Shown here: positions 52,628 to 61,492 of the stretch, piece after piece
How positions within the stretch are numbered: the first letter of the stretch is position 1
How the letters are laid out: every line of letters begins with the position of its first letter
Program-made: the position numbers and the translations under genes
Assembly: GCA_017962925.1 (NCBI GenBank)
Contig: JAGCUK010000036.1
Location: 1 to 61,510, forward strand
Length of the DNA stretch: 61,510 nucleotides
Direction: 5' to 3'
DNA from: Bacteroidales bacterium
GTDB taxonomy: Bacteria; Bacteroidota; Bacteroidia; Bacteroidales; UBA932
Notes under the pieces: model-generated
What the model saw: only the letters and a program-made list of their open reading frames with translations
Told to the model about the DNA's origin: nothing
The model's database searches: none

Positions 52628-53616
52628 TTCTGCAATGCCCTCCACAGCATATCAAGAAGCGTTTTTATTCCCTCTCCGCTCACCGACGAAATAAACACGT
52701 GAGGCACGTCTGCAGGTAGCGAGGGCTCGATTTCTTTCTCGATAGTCTCGTCTATCATATCGCATTTGGTGACCGCCAACACGCGCTCCTTCACCAGCAG
52801 CTCGGGATTGTAGAGTTTGAGCTCGTTCAGCAGAGTTTCATAGGTGCCGGGAATATCATCCTCATCCACCGCTACCATGAAGAGCAGCACTGAGTTACGC
52901 TCGATATGGCGGAGGAACCTGTCCCCGATTCCGCGGCCTTCGTGCGCCCCTTCGATGATGCCGGGGATATCGGCGATCACGAAGGATCTGTCGTCGTAGT
53001 AGCGCACGATTCCCAGATTGGGCTCGAGCGTGGTAAAGGCGTAGTTCGCTATCTTGGGTTTGGCGGATGTGACGGTGGCCAGCAGGGTGGATTTTCCCGC
53101 GTTCGGGAAGCCTACCAGGCCGACATCGGCCAGAAGCTTGAGCTCGAGGATGAACCATCCTTCCTCCCCTTCCTCGCCCGGCTGGGCAAAGCGTGGAGTC
53201 TGGAGGGTGGCAGTCTTGAAATTATCATTCCCAAGGCCTCCACGGCCGCCTTTGCAGAGGATTCTTTCCTCTCCGGGCTCCGTCAGATCCATCACCACCT
53301 CGCCCGTTTCGGCATCCTTTACCACGGTGCCCACGGGCACGTCCAGGTAGATATCCTCCCCATTCTTGCCATGGCGCAGGGCAGCTCCGCCCTTCTCGCC
53401 ATCTTCAGCAATCACGTTCTTATGGTACTTCAGGTGGATCAGCGTCCAGAACTGCGGATTGCAACGGAGGATGACATGCCCCCCGCGGCCCCCATCACCA
53501 CCGTCCGGCCCGCCCTTAGGCACATACTTCGCCCTCAGCAGGTGCGTGCTCCCGGCACCCCCGTGCCCCGATGCGCAATGTATCTTGACGTAGTCTATGA
53601 AATTGGATTCTGCCAT
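52624..53616 (-). CDS. obg: GTPase Obg/CgtA
   Basis: 330 residues from the ATG at 53616 (MAESNFIDYVKIHC). The glycine-rich Obg fold is at the start (GGPDGGDGGRGGHVIL), then the GTPase P-loop GFPNAGKSTLL and DIPGIIEGAHEGRGIG. There is no long C-terminal OCT domain. It acts in 50S ribosome assembly. In many Bacteroidales obg directly follows adk; here a block of four genes lies between. Confidence 0.95.
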   Translation of the reverse strand: MAESNFIDYVKIHCASGHGGAGSTHLLRAKYVPKGGPDGGDGGRGGHVILRCNPQFWTLIHLKYHKNVIAEDGEKGGAALRHGKNGEDIYLDVPVGTVVKDAETGEVVMDLTEPGEERILCKGGRGGLGNDNFKTATLQTPRFAQPGEEGEEGWFILELKLLADVGLVGFPNAGKSTLLATVTSAKPKIANYAFTTLEPNLGIVRYYDDRSFVIADIPGIIEGAHEGRGIGDRFLRHIERNSVLLFMVAVDEDDIPGTYETLLNELKLYNPELLVKERVLAVTKCDMIDETIEKEIEPSLPADVPHVFISSVSGEGIKTLLDMLWRALQK

Positions 53617-53634
53617 AACACGCAAAGATAGCGA

Positions 53635-54816
53635 TTATTTCTTGTTCAGCTCTTCTTCAAGCAATCTAATGCGTTTCTTTAATTCTTCGATGGAAGGTAA
53701 CTGATCCTGTATCTGTTTTACCTGCACATTATTATACGAAGCAACTCCCATTGGTGTCTGGACTCCCTTGAATGCATACTGGACTTCCGTTTCATCCTTG
53801 TTGCTGCAAATAAGCAGTCCGATGGTGGGATTTTGTGCAGGCGTTTTGATCAAGTCATCTACGGCGTTCACATAGAAGTTGAGTTTCCCGGCGAATTCCG
53901 GTTGGAAAGGAACCGCTTTGAGTTCAATAACGATGTAGCAGTTGAGTGGAATGTGGAAGAAAAGCATGTCCAACTTCCTCGTTTTTCCTGCCACGATGAT
54001 CTGCTTCTGTCGGCCCAGGTAAGCGAATCCCGTCCCAAGTTCCAGAAGGAAATCAGTGAGATGTTTTTCCAGCTCAGTCTCCAGTTCTTCTTCCTCGTAG
54101 CCTTTTTTCAGGGATGCGAAACCGAAATCGTAGGTGTCTTTGGTAATGGCTTGAGCCAGTTCGCTTTGAGGAGAAGGGAGTTTATCACTGAAATTGGTGA
54201 TTGCTCCGCCGGACGTATGGAAATAGTCTGCCTTGATGCAGTTCATCAGGGTATTGCGACTCCAGCCTTCCGAGGCGGAATTAACGACGTAGAACAGGGC
54301 TTCTTCGAGTGTTTTGCACTTGGCGATTATCTCGGCATGATGCCCCCAGGGGACGTAAGCAAATATTTCGGGGAATGCGACGCCATCCTGCTGGCTTATT
54401 ATGCGGTCGTGAATTTCTCCCGCAAGTTGTGGGAGTTTCTTACGGCCCTGTAAATCAGCACTTTGTAATTCTCCCACAAGTTGTGGGAGTTTTTGAGACT
54501 CTTGAGCATAGAACATATACCATTGCTTCATCCGCCACAAGTTCGTAGTGCTGAAGCCCTTGGATTCCGGGAATGCGGCTTGGAGGTCCAGACTGACCTG
54601 TTCGACAATGCCGGATCCCCATTTTTCCTCTGCCTTGCGCATCACAAGGTCGCGTCCCAGTTGCCAGTTGAACAGCAACTGTTCAGCGTTCACCTTGACG
54701 GCGGCCTTGATCTGAGCATTGCGATACCGGGCTTTGATTTCTCCAAGCCACTGCATGTAATCCTGGTCTATTTTTACGTCGTGGATCTTCACGACTTTCG
54801 GAGCGTCTTTTTCCAT
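53635..54816 (-). CDS. DUF1016 (YhcG-like) PD-(D/E)XK nuclease-family protein
   Basis: 393 residues from the ATG at 54816, chosen because a good -7/-33 pair ends just before it; an ATG at 54861 would add 15 residues. The N-terminal winged-helix-like DUF1016_N (NWQLGRDLVMRKAEEKWGSG) is followed by the C-terminal nuclease domain with RKLDMLFFH...YIVIELKA, the D...ExK pattern. The centre has the repeated peptide KLPQLxGE, 18 residues apart. The gene is visibly poorer in GC than its neighbours. Related proteins occur near restriction and defence loci and vary between strains. Function is not established; horizontal gain is likely. Confidence 0.85.
   Translation of the reverse strand: MEKDAPKVVKIHDVKIDQDYMQWLGEIKARYRNAQIKAAVKVNAEQLLFNWQLGRDLVMRKAEEKWGSGIVEQVSLDLQAAFPESKGFSTTNLWRMKQWYMFYAQESQKLPQLVGELQSADLQGRKKLPQLAGEIHDRIISQQDGVAFPEIFAYVPWGHHAEIIAKCKTLEEALFYVVNSASEGWSRNTLMNCIKADYFHTSGGAITNFSDKLPSPQSELAQAITKDTYDFGFASLKKGYEEEELETELEKHLTDFLLELGTGFAYLGRQKQIIVAGKTRKLDMLFFHIPLNCYIVIELKAVPFQPEFAGKLNFYVNAVDDLIKTPAQNPTIGLLICSNKDETEVQYAFKGVQTPMGVASYNNVQVKQIQDQLPSIEELKKRIRLLEEELNKK
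54417..54489 (-). repeat. Duplicated palindromic 19-mer within the DUF1016 gene
   Basis: CTCCCGCAAGTTGTGGGAG (54417-54435) and CTCCCACAAGTTGTGGGAG (54471-54489) sit 54 bases apart within a ~26-base direct repeat. The second is a near-perfect palindrome around one central base. Each encodes KLPQLxGE. Confidence 0.8.
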
Positions 54817-54820
54817 AACG

Positions 54821-54852
54821 CGAATATACTGATTATTTGGCGGTTCTTCAAA
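54821..54852 (-). promoter_or_regulatory. Promoter of the DUF1016 gene
   Basis: On the minus strand, TTTG (54852-54849), 20 bases, then TATATTCG (54828-54821), one mismatch to consensus. The expected start lies at or next to the ATG at 54816, so the mRNA may be leaderless. Confidence 0.45.
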
Positions 54853-54875
54853 GATATTCACGATTCATATAATGA

Positions 54876-54907
54876 TTTGGTTTTGTCGAAGGAAATCCAT
54901 AATTTTA
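54876..54907 (+). promoter_or_regulatory. Promoter of the receiver/ATP-grasp gene
   Basis: TTTG at 54876-54879, 20 bases, then TAATTTTA at 54900-54907 (last base differs from consensus). The start near 54914 fits the ATG at 54931. Confidence 0.5.
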
Positions 54908-54930
54908 GAGGTTTTTCACGCATACGCTAT

Positions 54931-57837
54931 ATGTCCGGAAATGCTACACTTATGAGCCGACGCATCCGCAGGGTCCTGCTGGTGTGCAACAACTACGATA
55001 ACTTCTCACTGGAGGAGGATGGCAGCCTGGACATGCGCATTTCGCGCGAGTATTCGGAGCTGAACCTCACCAATCCCCCGGTGTTTGAGCGCGTGGAGAC
55101 CACTGCAGAGGCTCTGGAATTGGTGGCAGGGGGCGAACGCTTCGACCTCGTCATCACCATGTACAACGTGGGCGAAGTGGATGTGTTCGAGTTCGCGCGT
55201 AAGATGAAGGCCAGCGATCCCGACACCCCCATCGTGCTCCTCACCCCCTACTCCAAGGAGGTCTGGCGCAAGATGCAGGATAGGGACCGCAGCAGCATAG
55301 ACTACGCGTTCTGCTGGAGCGGCTCCACCGACCTCATCATTGCCATCATCAAGCTTCTGGAAGACAGGATGAACGCCGACGACGACATCCTGCAGGGAAG
55401 CGTGCAGTGCATTCTGCTGGTAGAGGACTCCGTGCGATACTATTCATCCTACCTCACCCTTCTCTACAAGCTGGTGCTTCAGCAGAACATAGCTGCGCTG
55501 AAGGACGCCCTGAACGAGGAGCAGCAGGTCTTCCGCAAACGCGCGAGACCCAAGATACTCCTCGCCACCAACTACGACGACGCGGTGGCCACCTTCGAGC
55601 GCTACAAGGAGCAGATGCTTGGTGTGATCTCTGATATCGGCTTCGTGCTGCACCGGGGCGACAAATCCTCGGACGAAAAGCTGGATGCCGGCGTCGAGCT
55701 CTGCAAGCTCATCCGCCGGGAGGTGCCTAAGATGCCCATCCTGATGCAATCCTCGCAGGAAAGCATGCGCAGCGTGGCCGAGAGCCTCGGGGCGGGATTC
55801 CTGATGAAACGCTCCAAGACCCTCATCCACGAACTTGGTGAGTACATCGGTCGTGAGTTCGGCTTCGGCGACTTCGTGGTGGCCGACAGCAAGCTCCACC
55901 AGATTGCCCGTGCGGATGACCTCCAGGGGGCGGAGCGCATCATTGCCAACCTGCCGGACAGCTATCTGGAAGAACTGAGGGCCAAGAACTACATTTCCCG
56001 CTGGCTGCTGGCACGAGGCATATTCAAAGTGGGCAATGCCATCAAATACACTTCCTACCCCAATACGGAGGCTCTTCGCAAGGATGTGGTGGCACGCATA
56101 CACGATTACCGTATCTCCCAGGCGCTGGGTGTGGTGGCGAAGTTCATCCCGGAGACCTACAACGATACCATCGGCTTCGCGCGGATAGGAGAAGGTTCCA
56201 TTGGCGGAAAGGCCCGCGGCCTCGCCTTCCTCAGCCATCTCCTCTATAAGTACAAGCTCTACGACAAGTGGGAGGGCGTACACCTGCTGGTTCCGCGCAC
56301 CCTTGTCATCTCCACCGACTACTTCGACCGTTTCATCCTGGAAAACGGCCTTCAATACGTAATTAACTCCGATCTGGCGGACGGCGAACTGCTCACCCAA
56401 TTCGTGTCCTCCACCCTGCCGTCCGACCTCGTGGACGCCCTCCGTATATTCATCCGGCAGGTGGACAAGCCCCTGGCCATTCGTTCTTCCTCGAAGCTGG
56501 AAGACTCTTACTATCAGCCGTTTGCAGGCGTCTACTCCACCTACATGATTCCGCACACTGAGAACGAAGACCAGCAGCTGCGTCTGCTCGCCAACGCCAT
56601 CAAGAGCGTATATGCCTCGGTGTACTACGCGTCCTCCAGAGGATACATCACCGCCACCGCGAATGTGATTTCCGAAGAGAAGATGGGCATCATCCTCCAG
56701 GAAATCAGCGGCACTGAAGACAGCGGATACTTCTTCCCCACCCTCTCCGGCGTGGCCCGCTCGGTTAATTTCTACCCGGTCGGCTATGAGAAGGCCGATG
56801 AGGGTATAGCCAAGATAGCTTTCGGCCTCGGGAAGGCTGTTGTGGACGGAGAGCAGGTGCTGCGATTCTCGCCCTGCTACCCCAAGAACGTAATCCAGAC
56901 ATCCACTCCCGAACTCACCATGCGGGACACCCAGCAGGTGATGTATGCGCTGAACCTGCTTCCCGGCAAGTTCAAGACTTCGGTGGATGATGCCGTAAAC
57001 CTCGAGCGCATCCCCATTTCGGAGTGCGGTCGTTTCCGCGAATTCGCGAAGGTGGCATCCACCTATGACTTTGAAAATCAGCGCATTGTGGATTCCCTCC
57101 AGGAACGCGGGCCCAAGGCGGTAACCTTCGCCCACATACTGCGCTACGGCACCTTCCCCCTGGCAGAAATCCTGAAGGAACTGCTGAAGATCGCAGCCGA
57201 CGAAATGAAGTGCAGCGTGGAGATCGAGTTCGCCGCCGACCTGGAGAACCGCCTCTTCCATCTGCTTCAGATACGCCCTATCTCCTCAGATAGCATGAAG
57301 ACCGAAGTGGACTGGAAGAGCATCGACGAAAACGGTGCCCTCATCCGCTCCTCCTGCGCCCTTGGGACCGGCTGGATCCCGGAACTGGCGGACATAGTAT
57401 ATGTGCGGAAGGACAGCTTCGACAAGATGCGCACAGAGGAAATAGCCGCAGAGCTGCGGGAGATCAATGCGCAGCTGCGGGAAGAAGGCCGCAACTACGT
57501 GCTGATAGGCTACGGGCGCTGGGGATCCAGCATTCCCACGCTTGGCATCCCGGTTATCTGGAGCGATATCTCCGAGGCAAAGGCCCTTGTGGAATGCTCC
57601 CTGGCCGATTTCCGGGTGGATCCCAGCCAGGGCTCCCACTTCTTCCAGAACCTTACGTCGTTCAACGCGGGATACATTTCGGTGGATCCCTTCGCACGTT
57701 CGACGGATTTCATAGATTTTGACAGGTTGGAAACGCTTCCAGCCGTCAGCGAGAGCACATTTGTAAGGCATATACGCCTGTCATCCCCCCTTCAGGTATG
57801 CGTAGACGGGAGGAATGGTAAAGCGATAGTGAAATGA
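54931..57837 (+). CDS. Two receiver-like domains fused to a PPDK/PEP-synthase ATP-grasp domain
   Basis: 968 residues from the ATG at 54931. Residues ~8-130 resemble a response-regulator receiver, but the phospho-acceptor place in DLVITMYN is Met. Residues ~200-320 form a second receiver-like unit with an Asp in VISDIGF and a late Lys (FLMKRSKT). From ~415 comes the PEP-synthase/PPDK nucleotide domain: GSIGGKARG (~420) and LAIRSSSKLEDSYYQPFAGVYSTY (~515). The histidine swivel motif (xSHAAI) and the PEP/pyruvate barrel are absent. It is therefore not a PEP synthase. The protein may phosphorylate or adenylate another molecule under control of the receivers. nhaC overlaps by four bases. Family members are known in Bacteroidota only as PEP/pyruvate-binding-domain proteins. 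Confidence 0.82.
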   Translation: MSGNATLMSRRIRRVLLVCNNYDNFSLEEDGSLDMRISREYSELNLTNPPVFERVETTAEALELVAGGERFDLVITMYNVGEVDVFEFARKMKASDPDTPIVLLTPYSKEVWRKMQDRDRSSIDYAFCWSGSTDLIIAIIKLLEDRMNADDDILQGSVQCILLVEDSVRYYSSYLTLLYKLVLQQNIAALKDALNEEQQVFRKRARPKILLATNYDDAVATFERYKEQMLGVISDIGFVLHRGDKSSDEKLDAGVELCKLIRREVPKMPILMQSSQESMRSVAESLGAGFLMKRSKTLIHELGEYIGREFGFGDFVVADSKLHQIARADDLQGAERIIANLPDSYLEELRAKNYISRWLLARGIFKVGNAIKYTSYPNTEALRKDVVARIHDYRISQALGVVAKFIPETYNDTIGFARIGEGSIGGKARGLAFLSHLLYKYKLYDKWEGVHLLVPRTLVISTDYFDRFILENGLQYVINSDLADGELLTQFVSSTLPSDLVDALRIFIRQVDKPLAIRSSSKLEDSYYQPFAGVYSTYMIPHTENEDQQLRLLANAIKSVYASVYYASSRGYITATANVISEEKMGIILQEISGTEDSGYFFPTLSGVARSVNFYPVGYEKADEGIAKIAFGLGKAVVDGEQVLRFSPCYPKNVIQTSTPELTMRDTQQVMYALNLLPGKFKTSVDDAVNLERIPISECGRFREFAKVASTYDFENQRIVDSLQERGPKAVTFAHILRYGTFPLAEILKELLKIAADEMKCSVEIEFAADLENRLFHLLQIRPISSDSMKTEVDWKSIDENGALIRSSCALGTGWIPELADIVYVRKDSFDKMRTEEIAAELREINAQLREEGRNYVLIGYGRWGSSIPTLGIPVIWSDISEAKALVECSLADFRVDPSQGSHFFQNLTSFNAGYISVDPFARSTDFIDFDRLETLPAVSESTFVRHIRLSSPLQVCVDGRNGKAIVK

Positions 57838-59288
57838 AAAGAAAGATCATATCCCTAATCCCGATACTGGTACTGATTGGCATGCTGGCGTTCAATATCA
57901 GCATGCTTGGCAGCGATTCCATACAGGGTGCCAGCCAGGTGGCCCTGCTGTTCGCCACCGGCGTGTGCGTGTGGCTTTCAATGTGGTTTTTCAAGGCCCC
58001 GTGGTCCGCTTTCGAAGAAGCAATCAAGGCGAATATAGGCAATGTCACCTCCGCAATAGTAATACTGCTGCTCATAGGTGCCATCTCCGGCACCTGGACC
58101 ATGAGCGGTATCGTGCCCACGCTGATTTGCTATGGCGTAAAGATTATCTCCCCGAAACTCTTCCTCCCTGCCGCCTGCCTCATCTGCGCAGCGGTATCGC
58201 TGATGCTGGGCAGCTCCTGGACCACCATCGCCACCATCGGCGTCGCCCTGCTGGGTATTGGCAAGGCTGAAGGGTTCCACGAAGGCCTGATCGCCGGTGC
58301 AATCATCTCCGGGGCCTATTTCGGGGATAAGATCTCCCCTCTCTCAGACACCACCGTCCTGGCATCCTCCATTGCCGAGACGCCGCTGTTCACGCATATC
58401 CGCTATATGCTCATCACCACCGTGCCGTCATTCGTGATTGCGCTGGTGGCATTTACGGTGATCGGACTCACCGGCACGCCCGAGTCCCCGACCGACATGA
58501 GTACATTCACCGGGATCCTATCCTCCAAATTCCATATCACCCCCTGGCTGCTGGTGGTGCCGGTGCTTACCGGTGTGATGATTGCCAGGAAGATGCCTGC
58601 GCTCATGGTGCTGGCCCTCTCCACCCTGCTGGCAGCCATCGCAGCCGCCATCTTCCAGCCGGATATTATCCGCGAAATCGGCCAGAGAGCGGCCATTGTC
58701 CACGGAGTAGAAGGGCCACTCACCAACTGGAAAATAATGCTCGCCGGCACCGTGGAGAGCATCTACAATACCGTGCCTTTGGAAACTGGAGATGCCCATG
58801 TGAACGAGCTGGTTTCATCCCGTGGAATGATAGGCATGCTCAACACTATCTACCTGATTATCTGCGCGATGTGCTTCGGAGCATGCATGCGCGCCGGAGG
58901 CATGATCGAGACCATCATCAAGGCCATGCGCAAGTTCACTGGCAACCGCACCGGACTGGTGGCCTCCACCGTCGGCACCGGCACCGTGCTGAATACTTTG
59001 GTGTGCGACCAGTATCTGGCTATCATGCTGACTGCCAATATCTTCAAGGATATTTACGAGGATGGGAATTATGAAAGCCGGCTGCTGAGCCGCTCCACCG
59101 AAGACTCGGCCACGGTGACCTCCGTGCTGGTGCCATGGAACACCTGCGGCATGACTCAGGCAACCATCCTGAGCACACCGACGCTGGTGTATCTCCCCTA
59201 TTGCTTCTTCAACCTGATCAGCCCGCTGATGAGCATTTTCGTGGCGGCGCTAGGTTACAAGATTTTCAAAAAGAAGTCCGAAGCCTGA
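57834..59288 (+). CDS. nhaC: NhaC-family Na+/H+ antiporter
   Basis: 484 residues with about 11-12 membrane spans. Family segments include SSWTTIATIGVALLGIG, GAYFGDKISPLSDTTVLAS and EDSATVTSVLVPWNTCG. It exports Na+ (or another solute) in exchange for protons. It is coupled to the preceding gene by an ATGA overlap, which links its expression to the receiver/ATP-grasp protein. With the Na+-type V-ATPase, it points to active sodium cycling. Its 3' end overlaps the convergent gene by 23 bases. Confidence 0.92.
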   Translation: MKRKIISLIPILVLIGMLAFNISMLGSDSIQGASQVALLFATGVCVWLSMWFFKAPWSAFEEAIKANIGNVTSAIVILLLIGAISGTWTMSGIVPTLICYGVKIISPKLFLPAACLICAAVSLMLGSSWTTIATIGVALLGIGKAEGFHEGLIAGAIISGAYFGDKISPLSDTTVLASSIAETPLFTHIRYMLITTVPSFVIALVAFTVIGLTGTPESPTDMSTFTGILSSKFHITPWLLVVPVLTGVMIARKMPALMVLALSTLLAAIAAAIFQPDIIREIGQRAAIVHGVEGPLTNWKIMLAGTVESIYNTVPLETGDAHVNELVSSRGMIGMLNTIYLIICAMCFGACMRAGGMIETIIKAMRKFTGNRTGLVASTVGTGTVLNTLVCDQYLAIMLTANIFKDIYEDGNYESRLLSRSTEDSATVTSVLVPWNTCGMTQATILSTPTLVYLPYCFFNLISPLMSIFVAALGYKIFKKKSEA

Positions 59289-60342
59289 CGATCTGCTGGC
59301 ATCCCTGATAGCCCGTGGCGTCGAAGTGGAAGGCAGCCGTTACCTGCAGACTAGTCTTCTTGGAGATGCGCGGAGCCCAGATCAGCTCTGCGCGATTGTA
59401 GAATCCCCTATACGTGTTTTCTCCCGGATAAAGATCAGAGGCATAGATACCTCCTTCCGGAGCAGGATAATCGTAATAATGATAAAGGTCGTTGCCGGCA
59501 TAGATGCTGTTCTGCAGCATGAGGCTCTTCCTGCGGGCACGGAAGATCAGCTCGGTGCCGACGGGAATTATGGGCTCGGCGTCGATCTCGCGGGAGCGCT
59601 GGTATCCGGCAAGAAGCCCCGCCTGAAGAGAGAGCTCGTCGAGAGCCTTGACCTTAGATCCCACATCAACTTTCAACCACGGACTGAAGAGGTGGTTATC
59701 GATCACATTTTTGGCCACGGCCGAAGTTGCATAATGATAGAAACTTCCGGACCAACCTGCTGACAGCCAATTGTTTATGATGCCGTTACCGGATGTGAAA
59801 ATCTGGAAGCGTTCGCGGGTGGCGGTGGCGTATTTACCCATCCAGTCGCAACCCAGTTCCGTAGAAAGCCTGGCGTTGCCGAACCTCAGCAGCATACCTT
59901 CCATGTTCATGTCGTAGAAGGTCTGCGCATCGCTCCAGATGGCGCGGGTGTAACTGCCCTGCACGAACCTGCGCGGGAAAACCCCGGCAGCGCCTTCGAA
60001 CCAAAAGTTTTTACCTATGTGGCTGGCGTGATAATAGATGGAAACCTCCTTGAAAGAATCAGCAGGTTTTTCCCCGGAGCCCATACTGCGGAGGATATCC
60101 GTCCCGAGCATTATCCGGTGCTCTACGGTGCGGCTGGATTTCTTGTTCTGAATGAACTCGAAGCCAATTTCAGGCGCCAGCAGAGCCGAAAACAAAGTCT
60201 CCGACTCCATGTACTTTTCTCCTGCTACATCAAACTCCCGGTTGTCGAAATAGAAATCAAAATACTCCCCGTGCACAAACTTCTGCGCCAGACCGGGAAC
60301 GGCGGCAGCAGAAAGCACGAGGAGCAGCAGGAGACGGCGCAT
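59266..60342 (-). CDS. Predicted outer-membrane beta-barrel protein, unknown function
   Basis: 358 residues with a signal peptide (MRRLLLLLVLSAAAVPGLA). The mature part is rich in alternating aromatic/polar strands (e.g. KEVSIYYHASHIGKNFWFEGAAG) and ends in Phe (RLRTSF), as outer-membrane barrels do. I do not recognise a named family. It lies between adk and nhaC on the adk strand, two bases before adk ends, so it may be read from the hpt-adk transcript. Confidence 0.65.
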   Translation of the reverse strand: MRRLLLLLVLSAAAVPGLAQKFVHGEYFDFYFDNREFDVAGEKYMESETLFSALLAPEIGFEFIQNKKSSRTVEHRIMLGTDILRSMGSGEKPADSFKEVSIYYHASHIGKNFWFEGAAGVFPRRFVQGSYTRAIWSDAQTFYDMNMEGMLLRFGNARLSTELGCDWMGKYATATRERFQIFTSGNGIINNWLSAGWSGSFYHYATSAVAKNVIDNHLFSPWLKVDVGSKVKALDELSLQAGLLAGYQRSREIDAEPIIPVGTELIFRARRKSLMLQNSIYAGNDLYHYYDYPAPEGGIYASDLYPGENTYRGFYNRAELIWAPRISKKTSLQVTAAFHFDATGYQGCQQIVRLRTSF

Positions 60343-60344
60343 GG

Positions 60345-60917
60345 CTAAAGCGTATCCATCAGGTCGATGACGCGCTTCTCCACCTCCGGAATAGATCCTA
60401 CGCCGTTGATTTCGTGATAGACGCCCTTTTCCTTGTAGATTTCAATAAGGGGCTCTGTCTTGGCGTGATAGGTGCGGATACGGTTGGCAATCGTCTCGTC
60501 GTTGGCATCATCGGCACGGCCCTCGATCATGGCGCGGCCCTTGATGCGCTCCTTAATGACCTCGTCCGGAATCATCAGGGAAATGACACCGGTCACATAC
60601 TCATCGCGGGATTCCAGCATCTCATCCAGGTCAATGGCCTGCTGGATAGTGCGGGGGAAGCCGTCCAAAAGGAATCCTTTCACATGAGGATTAGCAGCAA
60701 AAGTATTGGCAATCATTCCTTCCACCACCACATCGGGCACAAAATCGCCCTTCTCTATAAGCGCCTGCGCCTGCTTTCCCAGCTCGGTGCCGGCGGCAAT
60801 CTCGCTGCGGAGAAGCTCTCCGGTGGAGATGTGTTTCAGATTAAACTTTTCCACCAACGCGGCTGCGTGGGTGCCTTTCCCGGCCCCGGGAGGGCCGAAC
60901 ATAATGAAATACTTCAT
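60345..60917 (-). CDS. adk: Adenylate kinase (short-LID)
   Basis: 190 residues. The P-loop is FGPPGAGKGTHA and the AMP-site DGFPRT is present. The LID is the short form without zinc cysteines. It interconverts ATP + AMP and 2 ADP in the cytoplasm. It follows hpt by five bases. Confidence 0.97.
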   Translation of the reverse strand: MKYFIMFGPPGAGKGTHAAALVEKFNLKHISTGELLRSEIAAGTELGKQAQALIEKGDFVPDVVVEGMIANTFAANPHVKGFLLDGFPRTIQQAIDLDEMLESRDEYVTGVISLMIPDEVIKERIKGRAMIEGRADDANDETIANRIRTYHAKTEPLIEIYKEKGVYHEINGVGSIPEVEKRVIDLMDTL

Positions 60918-60922
60918 AAAAA

Positions 60923-61492
60923 CTATTCTAGTACGTAAATATCTTTCAGGTTGCGGCCGAATTCATCATAATCAAGTCCGAAACCTACTATGAAACGATT
61001 TGGAATCTCCTCCCCCACATAATCCAGCTCGCAGCGGTTGCAGAACACCTCCGGTTTGAGCAGCATGGTGCAGAGCTTCACATCCTTTGCGCCCTTGTCC
61101 AGAAGCTTCTGCTTGAGGGCCACGATGGTGGTGCCGGTGTCCACGATGTCCTCACAGACTATAACCGTTTTGCCGGTGATATCGGTGCTGAGAGGGGCTG
61201 TCTCCTTGACCACTCCGGTGGATGTGGTGCCAACATAGGAAGACAGTTTCATCGATGCCAGCTCGACGGGGAAGTTGAGACGTTTGAGAAGTTCTCCCGT
61301 GAAAAGAATGGAACCGTGAAGAATGCACAGCAGCACGGGAGCATCTTCCTTTCCAGACGGGCGCGCATAGTCATGATCCGCGTCACAAAAATCTTCGTTG
61401 AGCTTATCTGCCACAGAATCAATGATTTGCGAGATCTTCTCGTAAGGAATGAAAGGCACGAAGACCTTGTCATGAATATAAACTTTATCCAT
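60923..61492 (-). CDS. hpt: Hypoxanthine phosphoribosyltransferase
   Basis: 189 residues. The PRPP-binding loop is VIVCEDIVDTGTTI, and the purine-side VGFGLDYDEFGRNL is complete. It salvages hypoxanthine and guanine. The ATG at 61492 is 18 bases from the window end, so promoter signals cannot be seen. hpt-adk-obg is a common Bacteroidales order, broken here by the 53.6-60.3 kb block. Confidence 0.96.
   Translation of the reverse strand: MDKVYIHDKVFVPFIPYEKISQIIDSVADKLNEDFCDADHDYARPSGKEDAPVLLCILHGSILFTGELLKRLNFPVELASMKLSSYVGTTSTGVVKETAPLSTDITGKTVIVCEDIVDTGTTIVALKQKLLDKGAKDVKLCTMLLKPEVFCNRCELDYVGEEIPNRFIVGFGLDYDEFGRNLKDIYVLE

Noticed and set aside
54481-54930. A 150-codon N-terminal extension of the receiver/ATP-grasp protein
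   Set aside because: It would be antisense to the DUF1016 gene and lies upstream of the promoter at 54876-54907; the receiver domain begins after 54931.
55444-57261. A 605-codon open frame antisense to the receiver/ATP-grasp gene
   Set aside because: The sense strand has clear PPDK-type motifs; the antisense product is low-complexity and unrecognisable.
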